From positions 372,001 to 436,000 of the forward strand of contig MU001511.1 in NCBI GenBank assembly GCA_010093485.1: a stretch of DNA of 64,000 nucleotides, in the 5' to 3' direction. The notes below the pieces were generated by a model. That model ran no database searches. It saw only the letters and a list, made by a program, of their open reading frames with translations, and was not told where the DNA came from. Below, one piece after another: positions 24,001-34,581 of the stretch. The position numbers and the translations under genes are program-made. This stretch comes from Karstenula rhodostoma CBS 690.94 (lineage: Eukaryota; Ascomycota; Dothideomycetes; Pleosporales; Didymosphaeriaceae). Position 1 is the first letter of the stretch. Each line of letters starts with the position of its first letter.

Positions 24001-25410
24001 TGTCTTGCAGTCATGTTCTGCATTACCCGAGTTTTCCACGCGATCAGCAATCGCTGGGAGAACCTCAGTAACAGCGCGAGCGAGCGAGTAGGTCAAGTCC
24101 TGCATGAGACTTTTTTCAACATAAGGACCGTACGATGCCTTGTTCTCGAGGACGTGTTTCGAAAGAAGTATGCGGAAGCGACCAGTAGCGCTCTCGCGAT
24201 CGGAACCAAGCGAGCAATATACGCTGGGTCGATGTATGGTCTCAATTATGCCAGCGCGGCCTTCACCACAGCAACTTTGATGTGGTGGGGAGCCTGGCTC
24301 GTGTCGAAAGGTCAATACACATCTACCGACATCATCACAACATTCAATGTCCTCATGCTGAGCGTCGCCCATGCCAACCACGTCGGCGATTACATTCCTC
24401 AGATCAACGTCTCCAAGGACGCTGCCTCACGTCTCATGCGTCTTGCACGTCTCTCTCAAGACTCCCATGAGCTCAGCGGTACTTCTCAACTCTTCGTCGT
24501 TGGCGATATCGCACTCGACAATGTCAATTTTACCTACCCAACCAGGCAGAATCATCAGGTGCTGAAGAATGTCAGCTTCAAGATTCCCAAAGGCAGCTGC
24601 ACAGCCATCGTCGGTGCCTCTGGCTCTGGAAAATCCACTATCGCTTCCCTCCTCCTGAAACTATACCAGACAACCGCCAAATCACACCCCTGCAATCCAG
24701 AGATTTCGATCTCAAAGCAGGACATCAGAAGACTGCACACACTGACCCTCCGCTCACGCATAGCCGTCGTTCCGCAAACACCCGTCCTCTTCTCCGGCAC
24801 GGTCAGAGAAAACATCATCTACGGCCTCGACTTATCAAGTTCCTACACAACAGAGGAAAACATCCGCGCCGCGGCCTATGCAGCCGGCTGTGAAGACTTC
24901 ATCGATAGCCTTCCGCAAGGATTCTCCACTGTCGTCGGCGACGGCGGCACCGGCCTCTCAGGTGGGCAAGCCCAACGCATCTCCATCGCACGCGCCCTCG
25001 TCCGCTCCCCAGACATCCTCATCCTCGACGAGGCAACCTCCGCCCTCGACGTCGAGTCTGCGGGCATCGTGCGCGACACTATCCAACGCCTCCTCCACGA
25101 GTCTCGAAACCCCCCTCCTGCCGTCACAGCCAGTAACGCTTCGCAGTTCCCGCCACGCGTGGGCAGCACGACGGAGGCTACGAAGCAGCTGAGCGCGAGG
25201 ATGAGCCAGGCGATCGAGAGGGAGGGGATGACGGTGATTATCATCACGCATGCGAGGGAAATGATGGCGATTGCGGAGCATATTGTTATGCTTGATCAGG
25301 GGAGGGTTGTGGAGGAGGGGGGGTATGAGGAGCTGAGGCGGAAGAGGACGGGAGCTTTTGCGAGGTTGTTGAGGGGGGAGGCGGGGGATGACGGTGGGGG
25401 GTTCATATAG
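21015..25410 (+). CDS. ste6: Full-size ABC exporter, Ste6 / a-pheromone type (ABCB)
   Basis: Three exons, 21015-21493, 21548-22211 and 22255-25410, give 1432 residues. Introns are 54 and 43 nt and restore frame exactly. The order is TMD-NBD-TMD-NBD. NBD1 has Walker A GRSGSGKS near 412-419, signature LSGGQRQR, Walker B LILDEST and the H-loop ITHD. NBD2 has GASGSGKS near 1168, LSGGQAQR near 1282, LILDEAT and ITHA. Both sites keep the catalytic Glu and His. A polar linker of about 170 residues joins the halves, and NBD2 carries a longer than usual insertion before its H-loop. Overall layout and sequence resemble fungal a-factor exporters (Ste6, Aspergillus AtrD-like) more than drug pumps such as Pdr5. 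Role: ATP-driven export of farnesylated mating pheromone, or of another lipid-like compound, at the plasma membrane. The exact substrate is inference. Confidence 0.88.
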
Positions 25411-25733
25411 GTGGGGTGTTGTAGAGGAAGGTCGTGAGCGTCAGGAGGGAAGCGGGTTCGGCTTGCTTTGTTTTGCGTGTGAGACGTTCACTGATGTTGA
25501 GCTGCAATTGCCCGAGATCTGATCTTCCTAAATTGTTTTGGTTCGATATCGTCGAATTTGTGCGTCCTGCCTTTGATTTTTTCGATATGATTTGGGAAAT
25601 CTGAGCTATGTCTCCGGGCTTTCGAGAGATTTACAGACGGACATGTTTCGCCCATCACTATAGCGTGAAGCTCCATCTGAAGGTTGCCATGTGCTCAGGC
25701 GCATCAGGGTTAGCGTTGGAGATCTAGCCAAAT
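25411..25733. other. Intergenic region
   Basis: About 320 bases between the ABC exporter stop and the first possible Atg15 start. Nothing coding is seen; it should contain the Atg15 promoter and, if translation starts at 25863, more leader sequence up to that point. Confidence 0.5.
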
Positions 25734-27646
25734 ATGGTACTAGCGCTTCCGGTCATGCGCCGCGTCGCGTGCGCGGCGGCTCAGCCGTCAGCCAAGCCCC
25801 AACTCATCGATAACAACCGTCACTCCTTCATCCTTCCATCTCTCCAGATATGCCTGGATAACATGCCGCAACGCGCGTATTGGAACTCTTCTCGACTGGT
25901 CATCACACTCACCTTCCTCAGCCAAGCACTCTTCTTGGTTGGGTTGCTGTTCGCCGGTTACTACCTGATCGGCGCTAGGCCGCCACCTGCATCAACACAA
26001 CAATATGTCTTGAAGACAGCCAACATAGCATCAGACGGAGTGAAACTCCGTCACATTTTTCATCATGGCGCTGGACAGCCTGGACCAAGGGCACGACGCC
26101 TGGACATATCATCGGAAAGGGTCGCCATCGAAGCTGACTCGGCCGCTCACTTTGGACCCTTTCCCATCCGCACGTCTTCAGTCAGGATCGACAAGTCACC
26201 TCTGCAGAGTTATGCGTCGCAGCAACAACCGATGACGCCCATATGGCACCCAGAGTATGTCGTGGGACCAGATGTCAAAGACAAGCAGACAATCCTGAAT
26301 TTCGCCAATATGTCTGAAGACGCATACAAACCAAGCCGCGATGATCCCGAATGGCTTGATGTGGGCAAGAATTTTGGAAGCTCGCTTCCTTTCGGTTGGG
26401 AGGACACTGGAATCCGCGGCCATGTTTTCAGCGATGACACTAACTCAACGGTCATTCTATCCGTCAAGGGAACCACTGTAGCCATGTTCGAAGGCAACGG
26501 CACGTCGGGACGTGACAAAGATAACGACAACTTGTTCGGCTCGTGCTGCTGTGGTCAGAATGGTCCGTATCTTTGGCGCAAGGTTTGCGATTGTATGACT
26601 GGAACATATACCTGTGATGAGCAATGCGTAAAGGATGAGCTGTTACAGCCCAACCGTTACTACGAAGCAACTCTAGAGCTCTTCGATGAAGTTATCCAGT
26701 TGTATCCAAAAGCGAACATCATCACGACCGGTCATAGCCTGGGAGGAGCCCTAGCATCATTCATCGGTCTGCGACATGGCCTCCCATCCATTACCTTCGA
26801 AACATACCCACAAGCTTTGGCTGCGGCTCGGCTCGGCCTGGCAGTTAGAGGCCAAGACTCACCACTTCGAGAAAACACTGGAGCCTTCCATTTTGGACAT
26901 ACCGCCGATCCGATTTACATGGGAACCTGCAATGGCGGATCCAGCTTCTGTTCTATCGCTGGCTACGCGTTCGAGACGGTGTGCCACACAGGCAAGCGAT
27001 GCGCATACGATGTTGTTAAGGACTGGGGCTGGCGACAAAGTACCCAATACCACAGACTGCGTTACTCCATCGACGAGGTGTACGCCAAATATGACGAGGC
27101 CGCACCCTGCGTGGACGAGGACGTCAACTGTGTTGACTGCTATTTGTGGAAGTTCGAAAATGGCACGAAGAAACACACCACTACTACGACCTCGTCATCA
27201 ACATCCACTTCCACATCTGTGACACGCACCGAGACGTGCAAGACCCCAGGATGGTGGGGATGCCGGGATGCCACCACAACCACCCCAACCACCACAACAT
27301 CGCCAACAACCACCACCACATCTACCCCGACGAGTACTTGTGAAACAGTAAGTCCACACCTTCAAAATACGTTCGTGATGTATGCTTACATTGCTAGCCC
27401 GGCTGGTTCGGCTGCAAGGACAAGACCACCAGCGACGCCACTACTACTAGCGAAGCAACTACCACAACGACATGCACCACTCCAGGTTGGTTTGGCAGGT
27501 GTCTAGACCCAACGCCCACCACCACCACAACAGAAGCTGCACAAGTATATTGGCGAACGTCGCCGACGGCAACGCAGACAGCGAGAGCAGGAGCAGCGTA
27601 CGCGTACCGGCATACTGAGCCCACGGCGACTCAGACATCTCCTTAG
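25734..27646 (+). CDS. atg15: Autophagy-related vacuolar lipase Atg15
   Basis: Two exons, 25734-27347 and 27398-27646, give 620 residues from the first ATG. The second in-frame ATG at 25863 (577 residues) sits just before the hydrophobic signal anchor and may be the true start. After the anchor come family segments [33 protein letters not shown] and the lipase motif GHSLGG with the nucleophile at residue 335 from the first ATG. Atg15 is a phospholipase that breaks down autophagic bodies inside the vacuole. The C-terminal tail is Thr-rich and carries three CxTPGWxG modules; the 50-nt intron falls between the first and second, and splicing rebuilds the second exactly. Such Cys-Thr tails are known in filamentous fungal Atg15. 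Downstream lies the decayed region. Confidence 0.93.
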
Positions 27647-27788
27647 ATTCTCCCTTCAGCATTATATAATAATATGCTTATTCCGTACTATCATTTCCCG
27701 TCCAAAGTGTGGAGGCATAACCATCACCATACATTCTGTACTTCTCCCCTAAGTAACCAAGCCCCAACAACATCAGCACGTCCTCACG

Positions 27789-28277
27789 CTAAATACTCTG
27801 CCTCGGTAACCATCCTACCCACGTCCGAAATCTTGCAAGAGCAGCTGTGACCCAATAACACACAGCGCTTCCCAGTGGTGCGTAGAAAGCCCTCTGAAAG
27901 AAGTCCCCGAACCACACACTGCGTCTCCAATGTAGATAAGCCGCTTTTGTCACTTGATACTCCCACAGTTCCGGACCGATCTCGCCCTTAACGAAGCTTT
28001 CCGTTATCAAAGCTTGGTACGCAGCCTGGTTCGTGGAGAACGCAATGTGCGGTCGCAGAAGGGAGAATGCGTCGCCAACGAGTAGTGCCTTCCCTCCGAA
28101 GAAACACGCACGAGGAGAGCAATAGTCGGTTATGAGATGGACGAAAGGCGAGGAGATGGTTTCGAGGACTTCGAGATATGGAGGAGCGAATATTGTGCGG
28201 GCGTAAGCCTTCATCTCCTCCCAGACTTTGGGGTTGATATCCCCAAAAATAGCAGTTGATTTACCCGGCGTTTCTCA
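27789..28277 (-). pseudogene. C-terminal remnant of an FAD-dependent aromatic monooxygenase
   Basis: An open minus-strand frame, closed upstream by a TGA at 28277-28275, encodes only the last 160 or so residues of a salicylate-hydroxylase/UbiH-like flavoprotein. The clearest piece is GKALLVGDAFSLLRPHIAF followed by STNQAAY, the FAD-ribityl GD motif near the C-terminus. The N-terminal GxGxxG domain and the middle of the enzyme, about two thirds of the normal length, are absent from the sequence upstream; I found no exon that could supply them. Intact members hydroxylate aromatic or polyketide rings and are common in metabolite clusters. I treat this as a truncated pseudogene; a short unknown product is possible but unlikely. 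Confidence 0.7.
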
Positions 28278-28342
28278 GATGCTTGAATTGTAAACAGGTA
28301 TGGTTGGACAATTGCCATGCCATGTGACCGCTGCTAACAAGA

Positions 28343-28626
28343 GGCGCAGCAGCGCTGCGCTATGAGCTGGGCGAGGATCACACATACGATTTTTTCGAAG
28401 GAGCAGTACCTTATGATCGAGTCATATCGCCTTGTCATCGAAGCTGACATTGTGCCAAGGGACTGAAAACTTGGCTAGCTCCGAGGAGGCCAGCCGTTTA
28501 GTGACATCTGTCGTCCGCAGAACAAGTATTGCTATGCTCACGGTGGGGGACACGAGGTGCCGGGGCCGAGCATGCAAGAATGGGCTGTCGAATTAGCAAA
28601 CGCAATCAGACGTAAGATATTTAGTC
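28343..28626 (+). pseudogene. Scraps of an FSH1-type serine hydrolase
   Basis: Two short stretches in different frames resemble the middle and end of FSH1-family serine hydrolases. At 28346-28447 the frame reads LRYELGEDHTYDFFEGAVP before a stop. At 28539-28626 another frame reads HGGGHEVPGPS and then a helix ending AIRR, which looks like the catalytic-His region. The nucleophile domain and the link between the two pieces are missing. FSH1-type hydrolases accompany non-reducing polyketide synthases in several fungal clusters. The call rests on motif resemblance only. Confidence 0.4.
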
Positions 28627-29047
28627 TCTGAGGCATCGAGGCGTCAGCCTGCAAACTGTATGGGGCCAATTTGTATCACCGGAACTTGTTTTCGATGAGT
28701 GCATGCATGGACTGTGCCGTTTGTCGTTGATGAGTCGACTTTTGCGCATTTTTACGCCGCATTGGTGCAGCGGGGTTCAACGTCACTGTAGACTCTTCGT
28801 GCGAGGAACAACAGACTAGGGAGGCTGACACCGGTTACGGATATTGCGATTTCAGAGCCCAACCATAGGACTGGAGTAGCGATTTTGTCTGCAAAGCGTT
28901 AGATATGCAAAATCAGACGGGAAAACAATCATCTTTCACGTTGGGTCAAGCTGAAGGTCAGCGCCCGCTTGTACTATCGTGACGCGACACCTCTTGCACA
29001 ACGTGCGAAGATTTTCTGAATCTATCTTTTCTATTAGCAACGCCATC
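28627..29047. other. Gene-free stretch inside the decayed region
   Basis: About 420 bases with no open frame of interest. It probably contains the former promoter of the MFS pseudogene. I see no further recognisable coding remnant. Confidence 0.45.
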
Positions 29048-30823
29048 ATGTCACGCCCAGAAGTAGTCACCTCGCAGCAGCCGAAATCTATTGAGAACGA
29101 TCAATCCCTCTTCGACGCGCAGACATCAAACCCCAAGCTCGCATACAGCATAAATAGCACAATACCAGCTCAGGCCCACTCTCCCCATAAGCTAAGACCG
29201 CTGTCATGGTTGTTTATTATCTTTTCTCTACTAGCAGCGCTGTTTCTATTTGCTCTTGACAACACTATCGTTGCCGATATGCAAGCAAATATCATCTACA
29301 CGTTAGGCGGTATCGAAAAACTGCCTTGGGTGCCGTCAGCACAAACCTCTTCTGGTACTCACTCTTACAAGTTACCTACCAACGCACCGCAGAAGCTTAC
29401 GAAGCTACAAGGGACAGTTCTACTGTTATTTCGACAACAAGTTGCTCTTTATCTATAGTGTTGTGATATTCGAAGTTGGCTCAGCCGTGTGCGGAGCTGC
29501 CCCCACCCTCGATGCACTCATCGTTGGGCGTTCGATTTGTGGTATTGGAGGGATAGGAATCTACTTGGGAACGATGAACATGGTCTCTGCTTTAACAAGC
29601 GAGACGGAACGACCTATATACTTAGGGCCTTAGGCTTCGTTGGTTTGACATGGGGAATTGGCACAATGTAAGCTCTCGATTTAACTCGCAAGCTAGAATC
29701 TCTCTGACATCAACACTTATAGTATAAGACCCATTGTCGGTGGAGCTTTCGCCGATAGCTCTGCAAAATGGAGATGGTCATTTTATATCAACCGTTGCAT
29801 TGGCGGACTTGCCGCACCGGCACACCTGCTCCTTCTTCCTTCCGCAACTCCGCCCGCTGTTCAGAACCTCCGCTTCATGGATCGAGTGAAACAACTGGAT
29901 ATACTCGGGACCGTCCTCAGTACAGGGGTCATTACGACTTTAGTCATGGCGATCTCATTTGGCGGAGGTGTCTATGCCTGGAATAACGGACAAATTATTG
30001 GACTGTTCGTCTCCACGGGGGTCCTATGGACAGCATTCGTACTCCAACAATGGTCTGCATTCTCAACGACTGTGGATAACCGCCTGTTTCCTACTGCACT
30101 CCTCAAGTCCTGAGAGATGGATATCCTGTTTGCGCAAATGGCCAGTGCCCAGGTCATCGTCACCATTCCCGTCTACTTCATTCCGCTTTACTTCCAATTC
30201 GCAAAAGGCTTCACAGCATTGAAAAGTGGCGTGCACGATTCGTGTTGATACTGGTATTCGCTGTTATGCTCAACGGTGCTCTGATGGCAAAATTTGGCTA
30301 CTATATGCCATGGTATACAATTGGTTCTGCCATCGCATTGACGGGTAGTGCACTTCTCTGTACCGTCGACATGGATACGACCAAGCCTCGTATATACGGG
30401 TATTCGGTTCTTGCAGCCTTCGGGGTTGGACTCTTCTCACAGGCTGGGTTTCCAGTCGCTCAAATGAAGGCGGGACCAGAACAGCTCCAGCAAGCGGTGG
30501 CGTTCATAGCAATCGGCCAAGTGGGAGGCATCACACTGGCACTCATGACATCAAACAGCATCTTTCTGAATCGAGCTACGGACAAAGTAACGAGAATACT
30601 CCCAGACACAGCTCGCACAATTATTCAACAAGCCATCTTAGGATTTGGAAACTCATTTTTTGCCAGTCTGAGTCAGATGGAACGGGAGCAAGTTCTTACC
30701 GCCATCATCGAAAGTATCGCTGACGCTTTTATCTTGGTTGCTACTGCTGCTGCTTTGTCTTTGATACTCTCCTTGTTCATGAAGCGCGAAAAGATATTCG
30801 GTGTGGGCACGTCCTCAAAGTGA
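29048..30823 (+). pseudogene. Broken MFS efflux transporter (14-TM drug/metabolite type)
   Basis: Homologous sequence runs the full length of a roughly 550-residue major facilitator of the drug:H+ antiporter class that serves fungal metabolite clusters. Visible pieces are LFALDNTIVAD (helix 1), FEVGSAVCGAAPT, VGRSICGIG, GLTWGIG, GGAFADSSAKWRW and YFIPLYFQF. At least four breaks occur. Near 29330 a deletion shifts frame between PWV and STNLFW. Near 29628 a 7-bp insertion shifts frame after PIYLG. A TGA at 30111-30113 interrupts the frame after LLKS. Near 30238 a second deletion shifts frame before LILVFAVML. One ordinary 57-nt intron, about 29669-29725, is still intact. None of the four breaks can be spliced out without losing conserved helices, so this is a pseudogene. 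Its context is a former cluster exporter. Confidence 0.8.
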
Positions 30824-31522
30824 GCAGCAATAGACTGATTTACGCTGTCTCTTTCGTGGATATTGTTGTATATTCTGGAGGCTAGATAGTTGATGGATCT
30901 TGTGAGTTTACGTAGGTGATGTATTCGTCTGGTGCCATTATCAATAATGCCCTGTTTGGAAGTCTTGTGTTAGATTTGCACATTATCACTCGTCCTCTAA
31001 GTCAGAATACCATACAATCATGTGGGGCCAGGCTAAGGGTAAGTAGGCAACGCCGCACCCGCTGCATCCTGCGAGGCGTGATGGAATCAAGGAAAGCTTT
31101 CCATCTGCGACCAGGGTTCGCCAAAAGCGTTTGATTTAGCCTGCGAGTGACCGCAGTACTGGGGCACGGTTAACACTTGGGGTCCGCCCACTCACTTCGG
31201 CATCGCCTCCCCAAATCAAAGGTGGTGAAGCTCGAATTTGGGGGTCAACTTGCAGGAGGGTAACCATATTCTGTGGTACCAATAAAACATATGCACAATG
31301 CATAGGTTCGCGGTTGCCTTGACCCCTCAATAATAACATGCCGGACGTTGATCTATGAGGCACAGCACTGGTGCCGCATGCTTGCATGTCCGTTACTATA
31401 CGGACGAACGTTCGGTGGATATTTCACCCTCACGGCTACCCTTATCCCCTCTGTCTTTTCGAATCAACCATCTCATCCTCGGTGCACTAGGTCGCATCTC
31501 TTGAAAACCTGAACCATTCACT
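30824..31522. other. Gene-free stretch
   Basis: About 700 bases without a supported gene. The last part must hold the promoter of the short-chain dehydrogenase at 31523. I do not recognise any remnant of the former cluster in it. Confidence 0.45.
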
Positions 31523-32628
31523 ATGATCAACAGCGCGCAACTAGACGGTATTGCTCTCGTTGTCGGGGTAGGTCATGCCTTCATGTCGCTGCAGCCAACA
31601 CCATGCTGACAACCGCAACTAGTCAGGGCGAGGGATTGGAAAAGAGGTCGCACTTTCCCTGGCCGAAGCGGGAGCAAAGGCTGTGGTGTTTGCAGACATG
31701 AATGAGGAATGGGCCAAGGCGTCTTCCGAAGAGAGTGCCAAGTATGCCAGTAGCAAGGACTATCAAACAAGCGTGTTTGTTATGAATGTCGAGGATGCAA
31801 AGTCAGTGGAGGACATGGTGAGCTTTGTCATAGAACGGTACGGGCGCCTGGACTATTGCGTCAATGCTGCAGGTGTAAGTGAACCACTACTTCGGCACTC
31901 AATGCAGAACACAGATAACCGTACACTCCTTCAACTCTGTGAGTTAACAACAGAGCACCCAGTCGTCCTCACTCCGTGGCTTTCTTCGAGTTACACAACG
32001 CATAAGCTGACATACTGCATGTATCTTTCAGGTCGACAACGGTGTACATGCGCCATTGGCCGACACCGACATCGAGAATTTTGATCGTGTCATGAGCATC
32101 AATGCAAGGGGAAACTTTCTCTGTGTGCGCGCCGAGGCTGCGGCTATGCGTAAGCAGACACCGAAAACATGGACGAGCAGAAACGGGACGCGTGACATCG
32201 GCCGTGGAGTCATCATCAACATCGCTTCCGCGAACTCCTTTGCCGGCTTACCCGGGAAAGGTTCTTATACCATTTCCAAACATGCGTCCATGGGTATCAC
32301 GAAAATGGCCGGTACGTAGAGTTCCTGCTTTGAAGTCGAGCTCCTCGGCGTGACTTACGTTGTCATAGGTTTGGACCATTCACCCGACGGTATCCGTGTG
32401 AACGCAGTGTGTCCCACCTGGGTTCGCACGCCAATGCTTGAAGAGGAACTACAGAAGAATCCTGAAGTTCAGGGGATGATATCTGCTGCAGTGCCGATTA
32501 AGAGAGCAGCGGAGTGTGAGGAGGTTTCCGACGTGGTTGCGTTTCTGTGCAGTCCAGCTGCGAGTTACATCAATGGTGCTAGTCTTCTCATTGACGCTGC
32601 TATAACCACCACCTTGCGTCTCTTCTGA
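31523..32628 (+). CDS. Short-chain dehydrogenase/reductase, the only intact cluster enzyme
   Basis: Four exons, 31523-31567, 31623-31874, 32032-32311 and 32369-32628, give 278 residues. Introns are 55, 157 and 57 nt, with branch-like CTGAC or CTTAC sites, and all frames join. The coenzyme motif is VVGSGRGIG, split by intron 1 between the two Gly-rich halves. NAAG, Asn123, Ser165, Tyr178 and Lys182 complete the classical catalytic tetrad; the Ser-Tyr spacing is the normal 13. The C-terminus differs a little from the family norm, ending DAAITTTLRLF. The family oxidises or reduces alcohols and ketones with NAD(P). Its neighbours are all broken, so its original partner enzymes have gone; it may be recently stranded or kept for another use. 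Expression would tell. Confidence 0.85.
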
Positions 32629-33357
32629 TCGATGAAACCTCTCTGGTAGCTACCGACAACGGAGGGTTTTTTTTTCTTTCTTCCGGTCGCTTGTGCGGAG
32701 GGGGCTTTTGTGGTGGACACCGAGATACACTGCTAGGGTTGCTTGACATTGTACTCTGCGTGCTCAGTGTTCGTTTTCCGTAGTAGTTCCTGCCAATAAA
32801 CCATTCTTGCTCATGTGGCCTGCCAACTTCATCTCTTCATGAAGTGTGACATAGAGGCAGCTTGGGCAAAGCAACACTGCCAGCAATATCTTTGTCAACG
32901 TGTCGCACCATAACAAGTGACTGTAGGCGAAGATTGACCGGTCACAAGAGCCAAATGTGATGTTTCCGTTTGTGACACTGTCATCAGGGGGAGGGCGGCG
33001 AGGAGGTCAATCCATAGATAAGCTGCTCACATCAATAATATTAGCCGAGTTTTTAGTCTATCAAGGAGAGTCAGGCGACGCATGTGACGCAGCAGGTTCT
33101 TGGTGTTCAGCGCTGCAATAGCTATTGATTGACGTCGTTAACTGTTGAACGCAGAGTTGCCGTAGAACACAGTATTGTTATCGAAGACACACTTAAAACA
33201 GGTTAATGTATTACCTTATAAGTACATTATAGTATTAAAATTTGCTTCTATCATCCTGCAGCTGCAGTCAGGGACACAGCGCGAACAAAGTATCTCATTA
33301 TTGGTAAAGAAAAAGCTAGACCAGGCGGGACTCTATTGAAGACTTTTTAGGATGGCA
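32629..33357. other. Gene-free, partly AT-rich stretch
   Basis: About 730 bases with no supported coding sequence. The section around 33170-33250 is clearly richer in A and T than the surroundings, with TATAAG and TATAG words. I do not recognise a transposon fragment. Confidence 0.45.
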
Positions 33358-34581
33358 TTATTCAAGACTAAGAAAGACAACCCACCAATTCCAACATTCT
33401 CCTCTTTCTACGTCACTGTCAGGCTTCTTTGGCACGTTACCTTGTGAACTCTTTCGGAAAAGGAAGGTCGATCCTGAGGTTGGGTCGTTCGCGGTTACCA
33501 CAGTGAAGGAGTGCAGCTGGAGCTTGCTGATCTCAGGAAAGTTAAAGTAATATGTAGCAACCGGAATGAGAGGGACTGGACTTCCGAGAAATGTACACAG
33601 TACCAGCCGCTTCCAGCGTCTCAATGGTTACGTCTAATGTTTTTGAAAGGTTGTGCGGAAGCCTCCAGATCCAGTCGCATACCCAGAGTGTCGATCCTGG
33701 AAGAAGGATGTGGAAATTTGTGCTGGCGTGGAGACATACTGTAAGCATGACGGCGATAGCCAATGTCACATGGAAGAAGCAGAACACGTTGTAATTAATG
33801 CGACGTAGGATAGAGAGGACAGTAATGAGTATGATTGGAATAGCCACGAGGCCGGAAAGAGCTCTCGTCGGAAGAACGAACCATGCGTAAGAACCTATGG
33901 CTTTGACCTCCTTCCAGGTATGGAACGGGTTGTCCGGGTTGAACTTTTACCCGATAGCACGATTGGTGTCGACGCTGACCAAAACATCAAAGAAAGACTG
34001 TCGGGATCTTAGCTTCTGACTTTGAGCCTGATAGCGAGGCAAGATGAACATGGGGAAGAAGGAGACTTACGGAGTCCAGTAGACCTTGGATGATACTGAA
34101 CACCGCTATGACAATAACAACTGCTTTATGGGCCCTGCAGTAATGTTGACGAGTGTACACAGAACACCCTTGAGAGGATACTGTTTTGGCCAACAGGTAG
34201 TATCACAAGCCCGATCCAGATATCGCACCAATGGCCGGTGATGTCTATCCAGATGACGCGGAACATTTTATCAGTCCATTTGACCAAGGCACCTTCGGTC
34301 ATCCAGTATCTATTTTCGGCGGGATACCAATAGCCTATCGATGTCAAGCCCAAGATCCAGATGCAAAAAGGTAGTCCACCGAGAGACACTCGAGCCCTTG
34401 CAATGGGATGGATGTGACCAAAAGGTAATGATCCGATGCGCGTCGAAAGGGGCTGAGAACTCTCCAGGCGTATAGAGACAAACCAATCACCGTCATTAGA
34501 CAGTACATAGTAAAGTGCGAGATATTTGTGTTTTGGCACCCCACCGAGTTCCTTTATCGAGTTTTGCCGCGGCTTGCCCAA
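33358..34581 (-). pseudogene. Truncated, broken ferric-reductase-like flavocytochrome
   Basis: Several minus-strand frames align in order with the ferric reductase transmembrane family. From the 5' side: GYWYPAENRYWMTEG, WIDITGHWCDIWIGLV with the haem-side His, then HASTNFHILLPGSTLW, and finally the start of the FAD domain with TYYFNFPEIS and SGSTFLFRKSS. The frame is interrupted by a TAA at 33949-33947, just before the NPDNPFHTW segment, and by a frameshift near 33585. The NAD-binding half, with its conserved Gly and Cys-Gly motifs, is missing after about 33358. At least one intron signal remains near 34130-34075. Intact members reduce ferric or copper ions at the plasma membrane, or act in metabolite clusters. 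This copy cannot make a working enzyme. Confidence 0.7.

Noticed and set aside
29330..30250. Explaining the MFS breaks as introns
   Set aside because: The TGA and the frameshifts fall inside conserved helices and lack paired splice signals; only the 29669-29725 intron is credible.
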